This document shows, in pieces, positions 27,048 to 36,121 of a stretch of 64,000 nt of DNA; the stretch's first letter is position 1; every line of letters starts with the position of its first letter. Made by a program: the position numbers and the translations under genes. The notes under the pieces were generated by a model. It searched no databases and was not told the DNA's origin. It saw nothing but the letters and a program-made list of their open reading frames with translations. The stretch is from Phenylobacterium sp. (GTDB lineage: Bacteria > Pseudomonadota > Alphaproteobacteria > Caulobacterales > Caulobacteraceae): the NCBI RefSeq assembly GCF_019636135.1, contig NZ_JAHBYD010000013.1, positions 1 through 64,000 of the forward strand, given 5' to 3'.

Positions 27048-27710
27048 ATGAAGCTCAAGCTTGCCGCGATGGTTGCGACCCTGCTCGCGTGGCCCCAGGC
27101 CGCGCCCGCCGCCGGCGACCTGACGGCGGTCCGCGTCGGCGGCGACGAAATCCGCGTGCCCGTGCCCGACGGCTACTGCCCGCCCGAGGGCCGCTACGCC
27201 AACATCGCCCAGGTCACCGACGCGATGGACAGCCAGAGCATCACGTACCTCGCGCTGATCGACTGCGAGGCGCTGGCCGCCGGCGCCAACCTGCGCCGTT
27301 ACCTCTTCCTGCGCGCGCCGAAGGCGATGGCCGACCAGAAGCTGACCCGCGCCGAGCTGATCGAGCGCATGGGCCCGATCCCCGAGACGCCGCTGAACCT
27401 CGCGCTCGGCAATCCCGCCTGGGAGCAGGCCAGGGCCGAGGCCGAGCGCGCCGCCGGCCGCAAGCTGAAGGTGGGCGCCGACATGCGGCCCGTCGCGCGC
27501 GACGCCAACGGCTACTACGTGGCGGGCGTGATCCGGCTCAGCGCCGGCGCCGAGGCGCGGCCGACGGCGGTCGCGGTCGGCGCGACGGTGGTGAAGGGCC
27601 ACGTGCTGGCGGTGACCAGCTACATCGCGGGCTCGGACGTCGAAGCGTTGCGCGAAACGCTCGACGTGGCCAAGGCGAGCGCCAAGGCCATCGCCGAAGC
27701 CAACCCTTAG
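27048..27710 (+). CDS. Exported protein of unknown function
   Basis: A 220 aa protein starting at 27048 ([20 protein letters not shown]), giving a signal peptide cleaved around PAAG. The mature part has ICRVP-like start features ([20 protein letters not shown]) and two cysteines (in GYCPPEG and LIDCEAL) that might pair. The C-terminal half has a long hydrophobic-beta character and the end is alanine-rich helical. No family recognised. It is divergent from serS and isolated. Confidence 0.72.
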   Translation: MKLKLAAMVATLLAWPQAAPAAGDLTAVRVGGDEIRVPVPDGYCPPEGRYANIAQVTDAMDSQSITYLALIDCEALAAGANLRRYLFLRAPKAMADQKLTRAELIERMGPIPETPLNLALGNPAWEQARAEAERAAGRKLKVGADMRPVARDANGYYVAGVIRLSAGAEARPTAVAVGATVVKGHVLAVTSYIAGSDVEALRETLDVAKASAKAIAEANP

Positions 27711-27985
27711 GGTCCCGGCATTCGCCTGGATGAGCGGGAGTTGTTGGATCAACTCAGCTCGCGTTGGACCTGGCCACCAGGGTCCGCACTCAATTACAGA
27801 TGTTTGAAAGTAACGTAGATTCAATAATATAGATCGTCATCCCGGCCGCAGCGTAGCGGAGAGCCGGGACCCAGGACCACCGGACCCGGAGCTTGAACCC
27901 CCTGGGTCCCGGCTCTACGGGCCGAATACGGCCCTCCGGCCGGGATGACACTGTGTTCTTGCGGCAACCCTATCGAGTCCGGACC
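27711..27985. other. Convergent intergenic region with AT-rich patch
   Basis: This 275 bp gap lies between two convergent genes. Bases 27793-27835 are unusually AT-rich for this genome, then the inverted repeat at 27836-27949 follows. No gene is seen. Confidence 0.6.
27836..27949. repeat. Long inverted repeat (GTCATCCCGG family)
   Basis: Outer arms GTCATCCCGGC (27836-27846) and GCCGGGATGAC (27939-27949) enclose inner 15-bp arms GAGCCGGGACCCAGG (27861-27875) and CCTGGGTCCCGGCTC (27901-27915), both perfect. A second member of the family is at 60103-60255. It lies between convergent genes, where it could act as a transcription stop for both. Confidence 0.85.
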
Positions 27986-28876
27986 CTAGGCGGCGGCCTC
28001 GGCCGCGGCATCCTCCTTGCGGCGGCGCAGTTCGATCAGCTTCACGCAGCCGATCGACAGGAAGTAGAGTCCGATGATGGGCGCGGACAGCAGGAGTTGG
28101 CTGATCGGGTCGGGCGGCGTCACCACCGCGGCCACCACCACCACGCCCAGCACCGCGTAGCGCCAGCCCTTCCACAGCATGGCCGAATTCACGATGCCGG
28201 CCATGCCCAGCAGCGTCAGCACCACGGGAAGCTGGAAGCAGAGGCCGAAGGCCAGCAGCAGCGTCGTGACCAGGGTCAGGTAGTCCGACACCTTGGGCAG
28301 CATCTGCACCTGCACGCCCGTCGCGCCCACGATCTGCTGCGACAGCGAGAACCACAGCACGAACGGCAGGATCACGTAGTAGACGAGCGCGGCCCCGGCC
28401 AGGAACAGCACCGGCGAGGCCAGCAGGAACGGCAGGAAGGCGCGGCGCTCGCGCTTGTAGAGCCCCGGCGCCACGAAGGCGTAGGTCTGCCAGGCCAGGA
28501 TCGGGAAGGCGATCACCACCGCCCCGAAGCCGGCCAGCTTCAGCTTGGTGAAGAAGAACTCCAGGGGCGCGGTGAAGATCATGGCCGGCGCGCCGCCGGT
28601 CACCGCCGCCAGGCTCTTCATCCCGATCAGCACGAACAGCAGGTCGAACGCGCCGTGCGCCTCGCCCTTCTGCTGGGCGGCGAAGATCTGCCCGGCGAGC
28701 TGGAACGGGTGCAGCAGGAACTCGTAGATCTGGGTGGCGAAGCCGAAGCAGCCGATGAAGCCCACGACCACCGCGGCCACGCAGACGATCAGCCGCCCGC
28801 GCAGCTCGATCAGGTGGTCCAGCAGCGGCGCGCGGCTGGCCTCGATGTCGGCTTCGTCGGGGTCGTAGTCGCTCAC
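27986..28876 (-). CDS. tatC: Sec-independent translocase subunit TatC
   Basis: A 296 aa six-helix membrane protein, the twin-arginine signal receptor. Signatures are PLLDHLIELRGRLIVC (about residues 18-33) and the later FPILAWQTYAFVAPGLYKRERR. A C-terminal charged tail (about residues 280-296) follows the last helix. It overlaps the end of tatB by 4 bp, so the two are coupled. Confidence 0.96.
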   Translation of the reverse strand: MSDYDPDEADIEASRAPLLDHLIELRGRLIVCVAAVVVGFIGCFGFATQIYEFLLHPFQLAGQIFAAQQKGEAHGAFDLLFVLIGMKSLAAVTGGAPAMIFTAPLEFFFTKLKLAGFGAVVIAFPILAWQTYAFVAPGLYKRERRAFLPFLLASPVLFLAGAALVYYVILPFVLWFSLSQQIVGATGVQVQMLPKVSDYLTLVTTLLLAFGLCFQLPVVLTLLGMAGIVNSAMLWKGWRYAVLGVVVVAAVVTPPDPISQLLLSAPIIGLYFLSIGCVKLIELRRRKEDAAAEAAA

Positions 28877-29391
28877 GCCTTGGCCCCCGTGGCCTTTTCG
28901 GCCGTCTTGCGGGCGCGCGGCTTCTTCGGCTTCGGACCGCCCTCGACGATCGGCCTGGCCTCGACCTTCGCGGCGGCCGCTTTCTTCGCCCGCGGCTTGC
29001 GCGCCGGCTTGGCGGGCTCGTCCGGAACCTGCGCGGGCGGCGGCTCGGTCGTGGTGTCGTACTGGTAGCTCATGGGCGGGTGGAGCTGCACGCCCACGTC
29101 CGACAGGCTCTGCTCGATCTCGCCCACGGTGGAGCGCATCGCCTCGTCGTGGCTCGACAGGTCGGCGAACTGGCCGCGGCGCATGGCCTCGACCTCCTTG
29201 CGCAGCTCATCCAGCTCGGACTGGCGCGCCATCTCGTCGAAGCTGGAGCGGAACTCGGCCGCCATGTTGCGCAGCTTGGCCACGAACTGGCCGAGCTTGC
29301 GCAGCATCACCGGCAGGTCCTTGGGCCCCACGACGACGAGGGCCACGACCGCGATGACCAGCCATTCTAATCCGCCGACGTCGGGAAGCAT
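28873..29391 (-). CDS. tatB: Sec-independent translocase subunit TatB
   Basis: A 172 aa protein with the TatB start MLPDVGGLEWLVIAVVALVV, an N-terminal helix followed by VVGPKDLPVMLRKLGQFV and an amphipathic helix. The C-terminal third is lysine-alanine-proline-rich (KPARKPRAKKAAAAK) and presumably disordered. TatA, B and C are encoded together here in that order. Confidence 0.93.
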   Translation of the reverse strand: MLPDVGGLEWLVIAVVALVVVGPKDLPVMLRKLGQFVAKLRNMAAEFRSSFDEMARQSELDELRKEVEAMRRGQFADLSSHDEAMRSTVGEIEQSLSDVGVQLHPPMSYQYDTTTEPPPAQVPDEPAKPARKPRAKKAAAAKVEARPIVEGGPKPKKPRARKTAEKATGAKA

Positions 29392-29464
29392 CCGGGTGGC
29401 CTAATGAGAAGCGCCGGCCGCATCAAGGCGGGCCGGCGCGGGAATCCACGTGGGGCGCGGCGGA

Positions 29465-29671
29465 TCAGCTCCGCGCGCTGTCCTTCTCGTCCTTCGGGAG
29501 CGACTTCGAGGCGTCCTGGCCGGGTTCGTCGTCGCCCTTCAGGCCGTCGCGGAAGGCGCGGATGCCCTTGGCGGCGTCGCCCATCAGGCCCGACAGCTTT
29601 CCGCGGCCGCCGAACAGCAGGAGCGCGACCACGAGGACCGCAAGAACGTGCCAGATGCTGAATGCGCCCAT
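29465..29671 (-). CDS. tatA: Sec-independent translocase subunit TatA
   Basis: A 68 aa pore-forming Tat protein. I start at 29671 ([20 protein letters not shown]), where the transmembrane helix begins. [20 protein letters not shown] is the hinge and amphipathic helix, followed by an acidic, polar tail. It precedes tatB by 73 bp. Confidence 0.95.
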   Translation of the reverse strand: MGAFSIWHVLAVLVVALLLFGGRGKLSGLMGDAAKGIRAFRDGLKGDDEPGQDASKSLPKDEKDSARS

Positions 29672-29821
29672 CGCGCTGATCACTCCCTGAGCGGCGCACT
29701 CCGCGCCGCCGTTGTCTCACGCGGCTATATAGTCGCTCCGTCGCCCCCAAGCCAACGCGGCGTTTTGGTGGGCAGTGGGAATGCCCGCCAACGACCCGAC
29801 AACGCCTCACCCCCCAGCTTC

Positions 29822-29945
29822 GTCATGGCCGGGCTTGTCCCGGCCACCCATACGCGCCAGCCTTGCCGCAAGGGGCGGGGTCAACCCGCGCCGTGGTCTG
29901 CACCGCCTGAGTTCATGGGTGGCCGGCACAAGGCCGGCCATGACG
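29822..29945. repeat. Inverted repeat (GTCATGGCCGG family)
   Basis: Left arm at 29822-29851 reads GTCATGGCCGGGCTTGTCCC then GGCCACCCAT; right arm at 29914-29945 reads ATGGGTGGCCGGCACAAGG then CCGGCCATGAC. The second member of this family is at 50397-50523. Each arm also has its own hairpin (GGCCGG..CCGGCC). Confidence 0.85.
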
Positions 29946-30028
29946 TTCAGAAGGATGGAAGGCGGCGGTCGAGGGCTCGCGGGCGGTGACGCTTCGCGGG
30001 CCCTCGACGGGCGAACGGAGTCGCCCAG

Positions 30029-30084
30029 CCGACCCTCACCCTGCCCTCTCCCCTCATCGCGCCTACGGCGCTCGCGGGAGAGGA
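30029..30084. repeat. Palindromic element next to ilvD
   Basis: Stem CCTCTCCC (30045-30052) pairs with GGGAGAGG (30076-30083); the loop has an inner GCGCC-TAC-GGCGC stem. It is preceded by GACCCTCACCCTGCC. It ends three bases before the stop codon of ilvD. No T tract, so a terminator role is uncertain. Confidence 0.65.
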
Positions 30085-30086
30085 GG

Positions 30087-31982
30087 TCACTCCGCCGGCG
30101 TCTTGCCGGCCGGGCGGCGCTCGCGGGCGGTGCGGGTGAGCTGGCCGACGTCGCGGACGGCGCCGCGGGCGGCGCTGGTGGTCAGCGCCGCGTAGGCCTG
30201 GAGCGCCTGCGACACCCGCCGGGGCCGCGCCGCCGCCGGCCGCCAGCCGCCGTCCGCGCGGGCGTCCATGGCCGCGCGCCGCCGGTCCAGCTCGGCCTCC
30301 GGCACCGCCAGGCTGATGCGCCGCGACGGGATGTCGATCTCGATGGGGTCGCCGGTCTCGACCAGGGCGATGGTCCCGCCCTCGGCCGCTTCGGGCGAGG
30401 CGTGGCCGATGGAGAGCCCCGAGGTGCCGCCGCTGAACCGGCCGTCGGTGATCAGGGCGCAGGCCTTCCCCAGCCCCTTCGATTTCAGGTAGCTGGTCGG
30501 GTACAGCATCTCCTGCATCCCCGGCCCGCCCTTCGGCCCCTCGTAGCGGATGACCACCACGTCGCCCGCCTTCACCTCGCCGGTGAGGATGCCGCTGACC
30601 GCCGCGTCCTGGCTCTCGTAGACCCGCGCCGGGCCGTTGAACTTCAGGATGCTGTCGTCCACGCCGGCCGTCTTCACGATGCAGCCGTCCTCGGCGAGAT
30701 TGCCGAACAGGACCGCGAGGCCGCCGTCCTGGCTGAAGGCGTGGGCCTTGTCGCGGATCACGCCGCCGGCGCGATCCACGTCCAGCTCCTCCCAGCGCCG
30801 GTCCTGGCTGAACGCCGTCTGCGTGGGCACGCCGCCCGGCGCGGCGCGGAAGAAGGTCCGCACCGCCTGGCTGGGGTTGCGGGCGATGTCCCAGGTGTCG
30901 AGCGCGGCCTTCAGGCTGGGCGCATGCACCGTCGGCAGCCCGGTGTGGATCAGGCCCGCCCGGTCCAGCTCGCCCAGGATCGCCATCACGCCCCCGGCGC
31001 GGTGGACATCCTCCATGTGGACGTCGCCCTTGGCCGGCGCGACCTTGCTGAGGCACGGCACCCGGCGCGAGAGCCGGTCGATGTCGGCCATGGTGAAGCC
31101 CACCTCGCCCTCGTGGGCGGCGGCCAGCAGGTGCAGCACGGTGTTGGTCGACCCGCCCATGGCGATGTCGAGGGCCATGGCGTTCTCGAAGGCCTCGAAG
31201 CTGGCGATCGCGCGCGGCAGCACCGAGCCGTCGTCCTGCTCGTAGTGGCGGCGCGCCAGCTCCACCACCAGGCGTCCGGCCTGCAGGAACAGGTCCTTGC
31301 GGTCGGCGTGGGTGGCCAGCACCGACCCGTTGCCCGGCAGCGACAGGCCCAGAGCCTCGGTGAGGCAGTTCATCGAGTTGGCCGTGAACATGCCCGAGCA
31401 CGACCCGCAGGTCGGGCAGGCCGAGCGCTCGATCGTCTTCACGTCGTCGTCGCTGACGGCGTCGTCGGCGGCGGCCACCATGGCGTCGATCAGGTCCACC
31501 TTGCGCGGGCCGGTCGACAGCAGGACCTTGCCCGCCTCCATCGGCCCGCCCGAGACGAACACCGTCGGGATGTTGAGCCGCAGCGCCGCCATCAGCATGC
31601 CGGGCGTGATCTTGTCGCAGTTGGAGATGCAGACCAGGGCGTCGGCGCAATGGGCATTGACCATGTACTCGACCGCGTCGGCGATCAGTTCGCGCGACGG
31701 CAGCGAGTAGAGCATCCCGTCGTGGCCCATGGCGATGCCGTCGTCGACGGCGATGGTGTTGAACTCCTTGGCCACGCCGCCGGCCGCCTCGACCTCGCGC
31801 GCCACGAGCTGGCCCAGGTCCTTCAGGTGGACGTGGCCGGGCACGAACTGGGTGAAGGAGTTGGCGATGGCGATGATCGGCTTGCCGAAGTCGGTGTCCT
31901 TCATGCCGGTGGCCCGCCAGAGGCCCCGGGCGCCGGCCATGTTGCGGCCGTGGGTGGAGGTGCGCGAGCGATAGGGAGGCAT
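30087..31982 (-). CDS. ilvD: Dihydroxy-acid dehydratase
   Basis: A 631 aa Fe-S enzyme of branched-chain amino acid synthesis, converting dihydroxy-acids to 2-keto acids. The N-terminus [20 protein letters not shown] is the usual long-type start. Cluster and metal-site regions are visible in [20 protein letters not shown] (about residues 119-138), [20 protein letters not shown] (about 191-210) and [20 protein letters not shown] near 520. No other ilv or leu genes are nearby. The gene sits between scpB and tatA. Confidence 0.96.
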   Translation of the reverse strand: MPPYRSRTSTHGRNMAGARGLWRATGMKDTDFGKPIIAIANSFTQFVPGHVHLKDLGQLVAREVEAAGGVAKEFNTIAVDDGIAMGHDGMLYSLPSRELIADAVEYMVNAHCADALVCISNCDKITPGMLMAALRLNIPTVFVSGGPMEAGKVLLSTGPRKVDLIDAMVAAADDAVSDDDVKTIERSACPTCGSCSGMFTANSMNCLTEALGLSLPGNGSVLATHADRKDLFLQAGRLVVELARRHYEQDDGSVLPRAIASFEAFENAMALDIAMGGSTNTVLHLLAAAHEGEVGFTMADIDRLSRRVPCLSKVAPAKGDVHMEDVHRAGGVMAILGELDRAGLIHTGLPTVHAPSLKAALDTWDIARNPSQAVRTFFRAAPGGVPTQTAFSQDRRWEELDVDRAGGVIRDKAHAFSQDGGLAVLFGNLAEDGCIVKTAGVDDSILKFNGPARVYESQDAAVSGILTGEVKAGDVVVIRYEGPKGGPGMQEMLYPTSYLKSKGLGKACALITDGRFSGGTSGLSIGHASPEAAEGGTIALVETGDPIEIDIPSRRISLAVPEAELDRRRAAMDARADGGWRPAAARPRRVSQALQAYAALTTSAARGAVRDVGQLTRTARERRPAGKTPAE

Positions 31983-32063
31983 GGCGAGGCGTATCCGTAA
32001 GCGACTTTGCCCCTGCGCTTAGCAGACTGGCCGCCTTTTGCGGAGCGCTAACGGCGCCGCGAC

Positions 32064-32714
32064 CTACGCGTCGGAGGGTTCGTCCTCGCCCAGGAAGTCC
32101 ACGTGGAACTCCGGCGCGTCCGCATCCAGGGAGTCTTCATCGGCGCCGGCCAGGTTCGGATCGGGCATCGCGAAGTCGGCCGGCAGGTCCAGCGACAGCA
32201 GCCCCGCCGCCTTCATCTCGGCCATGCCCGGCAGGTCCGCCAGGCTCGCGAGGCCATAGTGCTCCAGGAAGGCGTCGGTGGTGCCGTAGGTCACCGGGCG
32301 CCCCGGCGTCCGGCGGCGGCCGCGCATGCGCACCAGGCCCAGCTCCAGCAGGACGTCCAGCGTCCCCTTCGACGCCTGCACGCCGCGCACCGCCTCGATC
32401 TCGGCCCGCGTCACCGGCTGGTGGTAGGCGATGATGGCCAGCGTCTCCTGCGCGGCCTTCGACAGGCGGCGCGGCTCGTCGCGCTCCTCGGTCATCAGCC
32501 AGGCCAGGTCTTCCGCCGTCTGGAAGCGCCAGCCGCCCGCCACGTTGGCCAGCACCACGCCGCGCCCCTGGTACATCTGCCCCAGCTCGACGATCGCGCC
32601 GAGCACGTCGGCGCCCTCCGGCAGGCGCTGCGCCAGGTCCTCCTCGGTCAGCGGGCTCGCGGCGGCGAACAGCAGCGCCTCGATCTCGCGCGCGGTCTCG
32701 CGATAGTCGCTCAT
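32064..32714 (-). CDS. scpB: Segregation and condensation protein B
   Basis: A 216 aa winged-helix protein that joins ScpA in the SMC condensin complex. Start at 32714 (MSDYRETAREIEALLFAAAS). Family features are LTEEDLAQRLP, the helix KAAQETLAIIAYHQPVTRAE and RGVQASKGTLDVLLELGL, then GRPVTYGTTDAFLEHYGL. The C-terminal 45 residues are acidic. Its ribosome binding site GGGGAGGG lies in the repeat between scpA and scpB, seven bases before the ATG. Confidence 0.94.
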   Translation of the reverse strand: MSDYRETAREIEALLFAAASPLTEEDLAQRLPEGADVLGAIVELGQMYQGRGVVLANVAGGWRFQTAEDLAWLMTEERDEPRRLSKAAQETLAIIAYHQPVTRAEIEAVRGVQASKGTLDVLLELGLVRMRGRRRTPGRPVTYGTTDAFLEHYGLASLADLPGMAEMKAAGLLSLDLPADFAMPDPNLAGADEDSLDADAPEFHVDFLGEDEPSDA

Positions 32715-32737
32715 CGACAATCCCTCCCCTTCAGGGG
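32715..32737 (-). promoter_or_regulatory. Ribosome binding site of scpB supplied by a palindromic repeat
   Basis: On the minus strand the repeat arm begins with GGGGAGGGATTG and then TCG before the ATG at 32714. This gives a near-ideal purine-rich site with a 7-base spacer. No other site is seen for scpB. Confidence 0.6.
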
Positions 32738-32850
32738 CGGGACAGGCGCCGCAGGCGCCAGGGTGGGGAAACGTGGATCGTCTCGCATGTCCGGCCCCTA
32801 GATCCCCACCCGGCTCGCCGGCTCGCCACCCTCCCCCGAAGGGGAGGTAT
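32720..32850. repeat. Paired palindromic repeat between scpA and scpB
   Basis: A well-kept left arm at 32720-32773 (CCCTCCCC-TTCA-GGGGCGGG with one changed base, then GGCGCC-GCA-GGCGCC) faces a more diverged right arm at 32801-32850 (CCCTCCCC-CGAA-GGGGAGG). The diverged arm lies inside the 3' end of scpA. Confidence 0.85.
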
Positions 32851-33643
32851 TGCGGCGGGCCCGCAGGTAGATGTCGGCGAACGCCTCCAGTTGCCGCGCC
32901 TCCATCGCCCCCTCCTTCACCAGTTCCAGGCTGGCCGAGAGCGTCGAGGCGACATAGCTCGCGCGGCTGGGGCCGGCCGTGGGCGTCCCCATCGGCGCGA
33001 TCCCGCCCAGCGGCGTCCAGCGGTCGAGGTCGGGCAGCAGGCGGCGCAGGCGGTCCCGGGCGTCTTCCAGCGGATAGGCCTGGGGCGTCGCGGGCGTGTA
33101 CTGGCGCTGCGCCTCCTTCCGCCGCTGGCCGATGTAGGCGCTCATCAGGCTGTAGAGGTCGCCCTCGATGCGGCCGGACGGGACCACGCGGATCGCCTCG
33201 GGATCGCCGCGCACGAACACGTCGCGGCCCAGCAGCGGCCCGGTGCGGAGCGCCTCGGCGGCGTTGCGCATCGCCTCCAGCTTGGCCAGCCGGAACGCCA
33301 GCCTGGCCGCCATCTCCTCGGCCGGCGGCTCCTCGGCCTTGGGCTGTTCGGGCTTGGGCAGGAGCAGCCGCGACTTCAGGTACGCCAGCCACGCCGCCAT
33401 CACGAGGTAGTCGGCCGCGAGGCTGAACCGCCGCCGGCGCGCCTCCTGCACGAAGGCCAGGTACTGCTCGGCGAGCCGGGTCACCGACAGCTTGAGCAGG
33501 TCCACCTTCTGCGTGCGGGCCAGCGCCAGCAGGACGTGCAGCGGGCCTTCGTAGCCCTCCAGGTCCACGATCAGCGCCTCGCCGTCCTCCGCGGCGACGG
33601 CCGCGGCGGCGAAGTCGAGGGACGGCTGGAAGCCCTGGCTCAT
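32798..33643 (-). CDS. scpA: Segregation and condensation protein A
   Basis: A 281 aa kleisin that bridges SMC heads in the condensin complex. The family start is LIVDLEGYEGPLHVLLALAR (about residues 24-43), followed by RFSLAADYLVMAAWLAYLKS, and a C-terminal winged-helix segment with a LVKEGAMEARQLEAFADIYL end. The last residues (TSPSGEGGEPASRVGI) are encoded by a palindromic repeat arm and do not look like family sequence. It starts 10 bp after the SPOR gene. Confidence 0.94.
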   Translation of the reverse strand: MSQGFQPSLDFAAAAVAAEDGEALIVDLEGYEGPLHVLLALARTQKVDLLKLSVTRLAEQYLAFVQEARRRRFSLAADYLVMAAWLAYLKSRLLLPKPEQPKAEEPPAEEMAARLAFRLAKLEAMRNAAEALRTGPLLGRDVFVRGDPEAIRVVPSGRIEGDLYSLMSAYIGQRRKEAQRQYTPATPQAYPLEDARDRLRRLLPDLDRWTPLGGIAPMGTPTAGPSRASYVASTLSASLELVKEGAMEARQLEAFADIYLRARRNTSPSGEGGEPASRVGI

Positions 33644-33653
33644 CCGGTCCTCG

Positions 33654-34535
33654 TCACCGCACGAAGCAGCTCTTCCCGGCCGCCTGCAACCGCGCGCAGA
33701 ACGCCTGGGCGTCGGCCTTGGTGGCGAAGCCGGTGACGAAGGTGCGGTAGAGGCTGCCGCCCTCGATCTTCTCGACCGCCTTGCCCTTGCCGGCGGCGAG
33801 GCCCGGCGCGGCCGAGACCGCCTCGCTCCAGGCCCTGTCCGCCAGCGCCGTCGAGCTGACGGCGCCGACCTGCACCCGCGCGGCGCCCGACGCGGCGACC
33901 GCCTGGGGCTCGGGCGCGGCGGGCTTCTTCTCGACCGGCGGCGGGGGCGGCTTCGGCGCGGGCGCTGCGGCGACCTGCCTGGGCGCTGGCGTGGGCGTGG
34001 GCGCCGGCGTCACCTTCTGTACGGGCGCGGCGGCCTTCGGCGGCGGGGCCGCGGGAATCGTGGGCTTCAGCGCCGCGGCGGTCGCGGCCGGCGGCGCGAC
34101 GGTCGCCGCCTTGGCCGGCGGCACCGCCGGGGCGGGCGGGATCTGGGCGACCACGACCGGCGTCGTCGGGCGCGCCTGCGGCTGTTCGGGCGGCGCGGTG
34201 AACCTGGGCTCGTCCGGCATCGTCTCCATCTGGCCGCCGGCTTCCTCGCGGTAGATCTGGAGCTGGGCGTCGGCGTCCTGCGGCTGGGCGGCCGCGGGCG
34301 CGGCCTCCTTCATGCCGGCCACCGGCGCGCCGACCACCTGCGGGGCCTCGCCGGCCTCCCGCACGCCCTGCTGGTAGAAGACGAAGATCGCGGCCACCAG
34401 GGCGGCCAGCACCAGCACCGACAGGATCAGCGTGAACGGGATCGGCCGCGCGCCGCGCACCGGCTGGCGGGGGTCGAAGCTCAGCGGAGCATCGGAGGTC
34501 GGCGGCGCATACGCGCCGCGCTCATGGTCGGACAT
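33654..34535 (-). CDS. SPOR domain-containing membrane protein
   Basis: A 293 aa protein with one transmembrane helix (FTLILSVLVLAALVAAIFVF, about residues 33-52), a long proline-alanine-rich periplasmic linker (about 70-215) and a C-terminal SPOR domain that starts near VQVGAVSSTALADRAWSEAV and ends in CARLQAAGKSCFVR. SPOR domains bind denuded septal glycan, so a role at division sites fits the dipM neighbourhood. It directly precedes scpA. Confidence 0.9.
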   Translation of the reverse strand: MSDHERGAYAPPTSDAPLSFDPRQPVRGARPIPFTLILSVLVLAALVAAIFVFYQQGVREAGEAPQVVGAPVAGMKEAAPAAAQPQDADAQLQIYREEAGGQMETMPDEPRFTAPPEQPQARPTTPVVVAQIPPAPAVPPAKAATVAPPAATAAALKPTIPAAPPPKAAAPVQKVTPAPTPTPAPRQVAAAPAPKPPPPPVEKKPAAPEPQAVAASGAARVQVGAVSSTALADRAWSEAVSAAPGLAAGKGKAVEKIEGGSLYRTFVTGFATKADAQAFCARLQAAGKSCFVR

Positions 34536-34621
34536 CGCAGGGCTCCGAATCGCGCAGTACCGGAGAGTTTAGCCCCGCAACGAAGGCGCGCGTGCGGCGC
34601 CGCGCCGATTTCTGTGGGCGG

Positions 34622-34855
34622 TCAGCGCGCCCGCAGGCCCTCCAGCGCGCTGGTGTCCAGGGCATAGCGGTGGAAGCAGGCCCGCAGCTCCTGGAGCTCG
34701 TCGCGCGACACGGCGCCGGCGCGAAGCTGGATGTGCAGGTCGCGGCCACGCGACTGGACGGCGCTCACGGCCCGGATCCGCTTCAGCCAGCCCAGGAACG
34801 CCGCCTCGTCGCCGGCCGAGTGGTACATCGGCGCGCGCACGATCAGGGTCTCCAC
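34622..34855 (-). CDS. Small protein of unknown function downstream of dgt
   Basis: A 77 aa frame with a GTG start at 34855, five bases after the dgt stop. It reads METLIVRAP-like (valine start) MYHSAGDEAAFLGWLKRIRA and continues LHIQLRAGAVSRDELQELRA. An alternative ATG ten codons in (34828) would shorten it to 68 aa. I recognise no family. The close spacing suggests co-transcription with dgt. Confidence 0.6.
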   Translation of the reverse strand: METLIVRAPMYHSAGDEAAFLGWLKRIRAVSAVQSRGRDLHIQLRAGAVSRDELQELRACFHRYALDTSALEGLRAR

Positions 34856-34860
34856 GGCGC

Positions 34861-36039
34861 CTAGCTCAGCACGTCGAGGTGGAAGAGGTTCCTGTGCTCG
34901 GCGATGGCGTAGCGGTCGGTCATCCCGGCGATGTAGTCGCAGACCACCCTCGCCCGCCCCGCCTCGTCGCGGCCCTGGCAGCGCGCGTTCCATTCGGCGG
35001 GCAGCACGTCGGGCTCGGCCATGAACAACTGGAACATCTCGGCCAGCATGCGCCGCGCCTGGCTGCGGGTGCGGTTGACCTTCCAGTGCCGGTACATCCG
35101 CTCCATCAGGAACGCCCGCAGTTGCGCCAGCTCCTCGACCATGTCCCGCGAGAAGGCGACCAGGGCGTGGCCCAGCATCCGCACGTCCTCGGGCGAGCCC
35201 ACCTTGCCGACCGCCGCGCGCCACGCCGTCTCGGCCAGCACGTCGTCGACCATGGCGCCGATCATCCGCCGCACCGCCTCCAGGCGCAGGATGCCCGGCT
35301 CCAGCCCCGGATAGTCGGCCCGCGCGCTCACCACGTTCGGGCCGATCAGCGGGACCTCGGCCAGCTCGTCGAGGTTGAAGAGGCCCGCCGCCACGCCGTC
35401 GTCCACGTCGTGGTTGTTGTAGGCGATGTCGTCGGCCAGGGCGGCGACCTGCGCCTCGGCCGACGCCCAGGTGTCCAGGCGCAGAGCATACTGCGCGTCG
35501 AACTCCGAGATCGCGCTCCACGACGGCTTGGCGAGCTGGTCGATCACCGGCCCGTTGTGCTTGATGACCCCTTCCAGCGTCTCCCAGGTCAGGTTCAGGC
35601 CGTCGAAGCGCGGATAGCGGCGCTCCAGCCGGGTCACGACCCGGAACGTCTGCACGTTGTGGTCGAAGCCGCCGTAGCCCTGCATCTGCACCTGCAGTTC
35701 GTCCTCGCCGGCGTGGCCGAAGGGCGGGTGGCCGAGGTCGTGGGCCAGCGCGATCGTCTCGGCGAGGTCGGCGTCCAGGCCCAGCGCCGTGGCCAGCGAC
35801 CGCGCGATCTGCGCCACCTCCAGGCTGTGGGTCAGGCGGGTGCGGAAGTGGTCGCCCTCGTGCGCCACGAACACCTGGGTCTTCTCCTTCAGCCTGCGGA
35901 AGGCCGTGGCGTGGATGATGCGGTCGCGATCGCGGGCGAAGTCGGTCCGCGTGCGGCTGTGCGCTTCGGCGACCTTGCGGCCCCGCGACGCGGCGGGATT
36001 CTCGGCGAAGGGCGCGCGCTGTGGGAGGGATGAGGCCAT
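34861..36039 (-). CDS. dgt: dGTPase-like HD-domain phosphohydrolase
   Basis: A 392 aa HD-superfamily enzyme that hydrolyses deoxynucleoside triphosphates to nucleoside and triphosphate. Visible features are [20 protein letters not shown] (about 38-57), the metal site in [19 protein letters not shown] and [20 protein letters not shown] (about 91-110), and later [16 protein letters not shown]. It is the class with a dgt-like (not E. coli dgt) sequence. It is divergent from the Fe-S carrier gene with 82 bp between. Confidence 0.92.
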   Translation of the reverse strand: MASSLPQRAPFAENPAASRGRKVAEAHSRTRTDFARDRDRIIHATAFRRLKEKTQVFVAHEGDHFRTRLTHSLEVAQIARSLATALGLDADLAETIALAHDLGHPPFGHAGEDELQVQMQGYGGFDHNVQTFRVVTRLERRYPRFDGLNLTWETLEGVIKHNGPVIDQLAKPSWSAISEFDAQYALRLDTWASAEAQVAALADDIAYNNHDVDDGVAAGLFNLDELAEVPLIGPNVVSARADYPGLEPGILRLEAVRRMIGAMVDDVLAETAWRAAVGKVGSPEDVRMLGHALVAFSRDMVEELAQLRAFLMERMYRHWKVNRTRSQARRMLAEMFQLFMAEPDVLPAEWNARCQGRDEAGRARVVCDYIAGMTDRYAIAEHRNLFHLDVLS

Positions 36040-36121
36040 CGGACCCGTCTGTACAAAGGCCTCTTGGTCGAAGCCGCCTGCGCCCTCATATAGTCCAGGC
36101 CCGAGGTTCGTCTAACAGAGC

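Larger units (their letters stand above)
29672..30086. other. Gene-free region with two repeat families
   Basis: About 415 bp between ilvD and tatA. It holds the inverted repeat at 29822-29945 and the palindrome at 30029-30084. The remaining bases show no open frame with coding character. It must contain the tatA promoter near its left end (bases 29672-29780). Confidence 0.6.

Noticed and set aside
30045..30083. Hairpin next to the ilvD stop as an intrinsic terminator
   Set aside because: It has a strong stem, but there is no T tract on either strand, so I list it only as a repeat.
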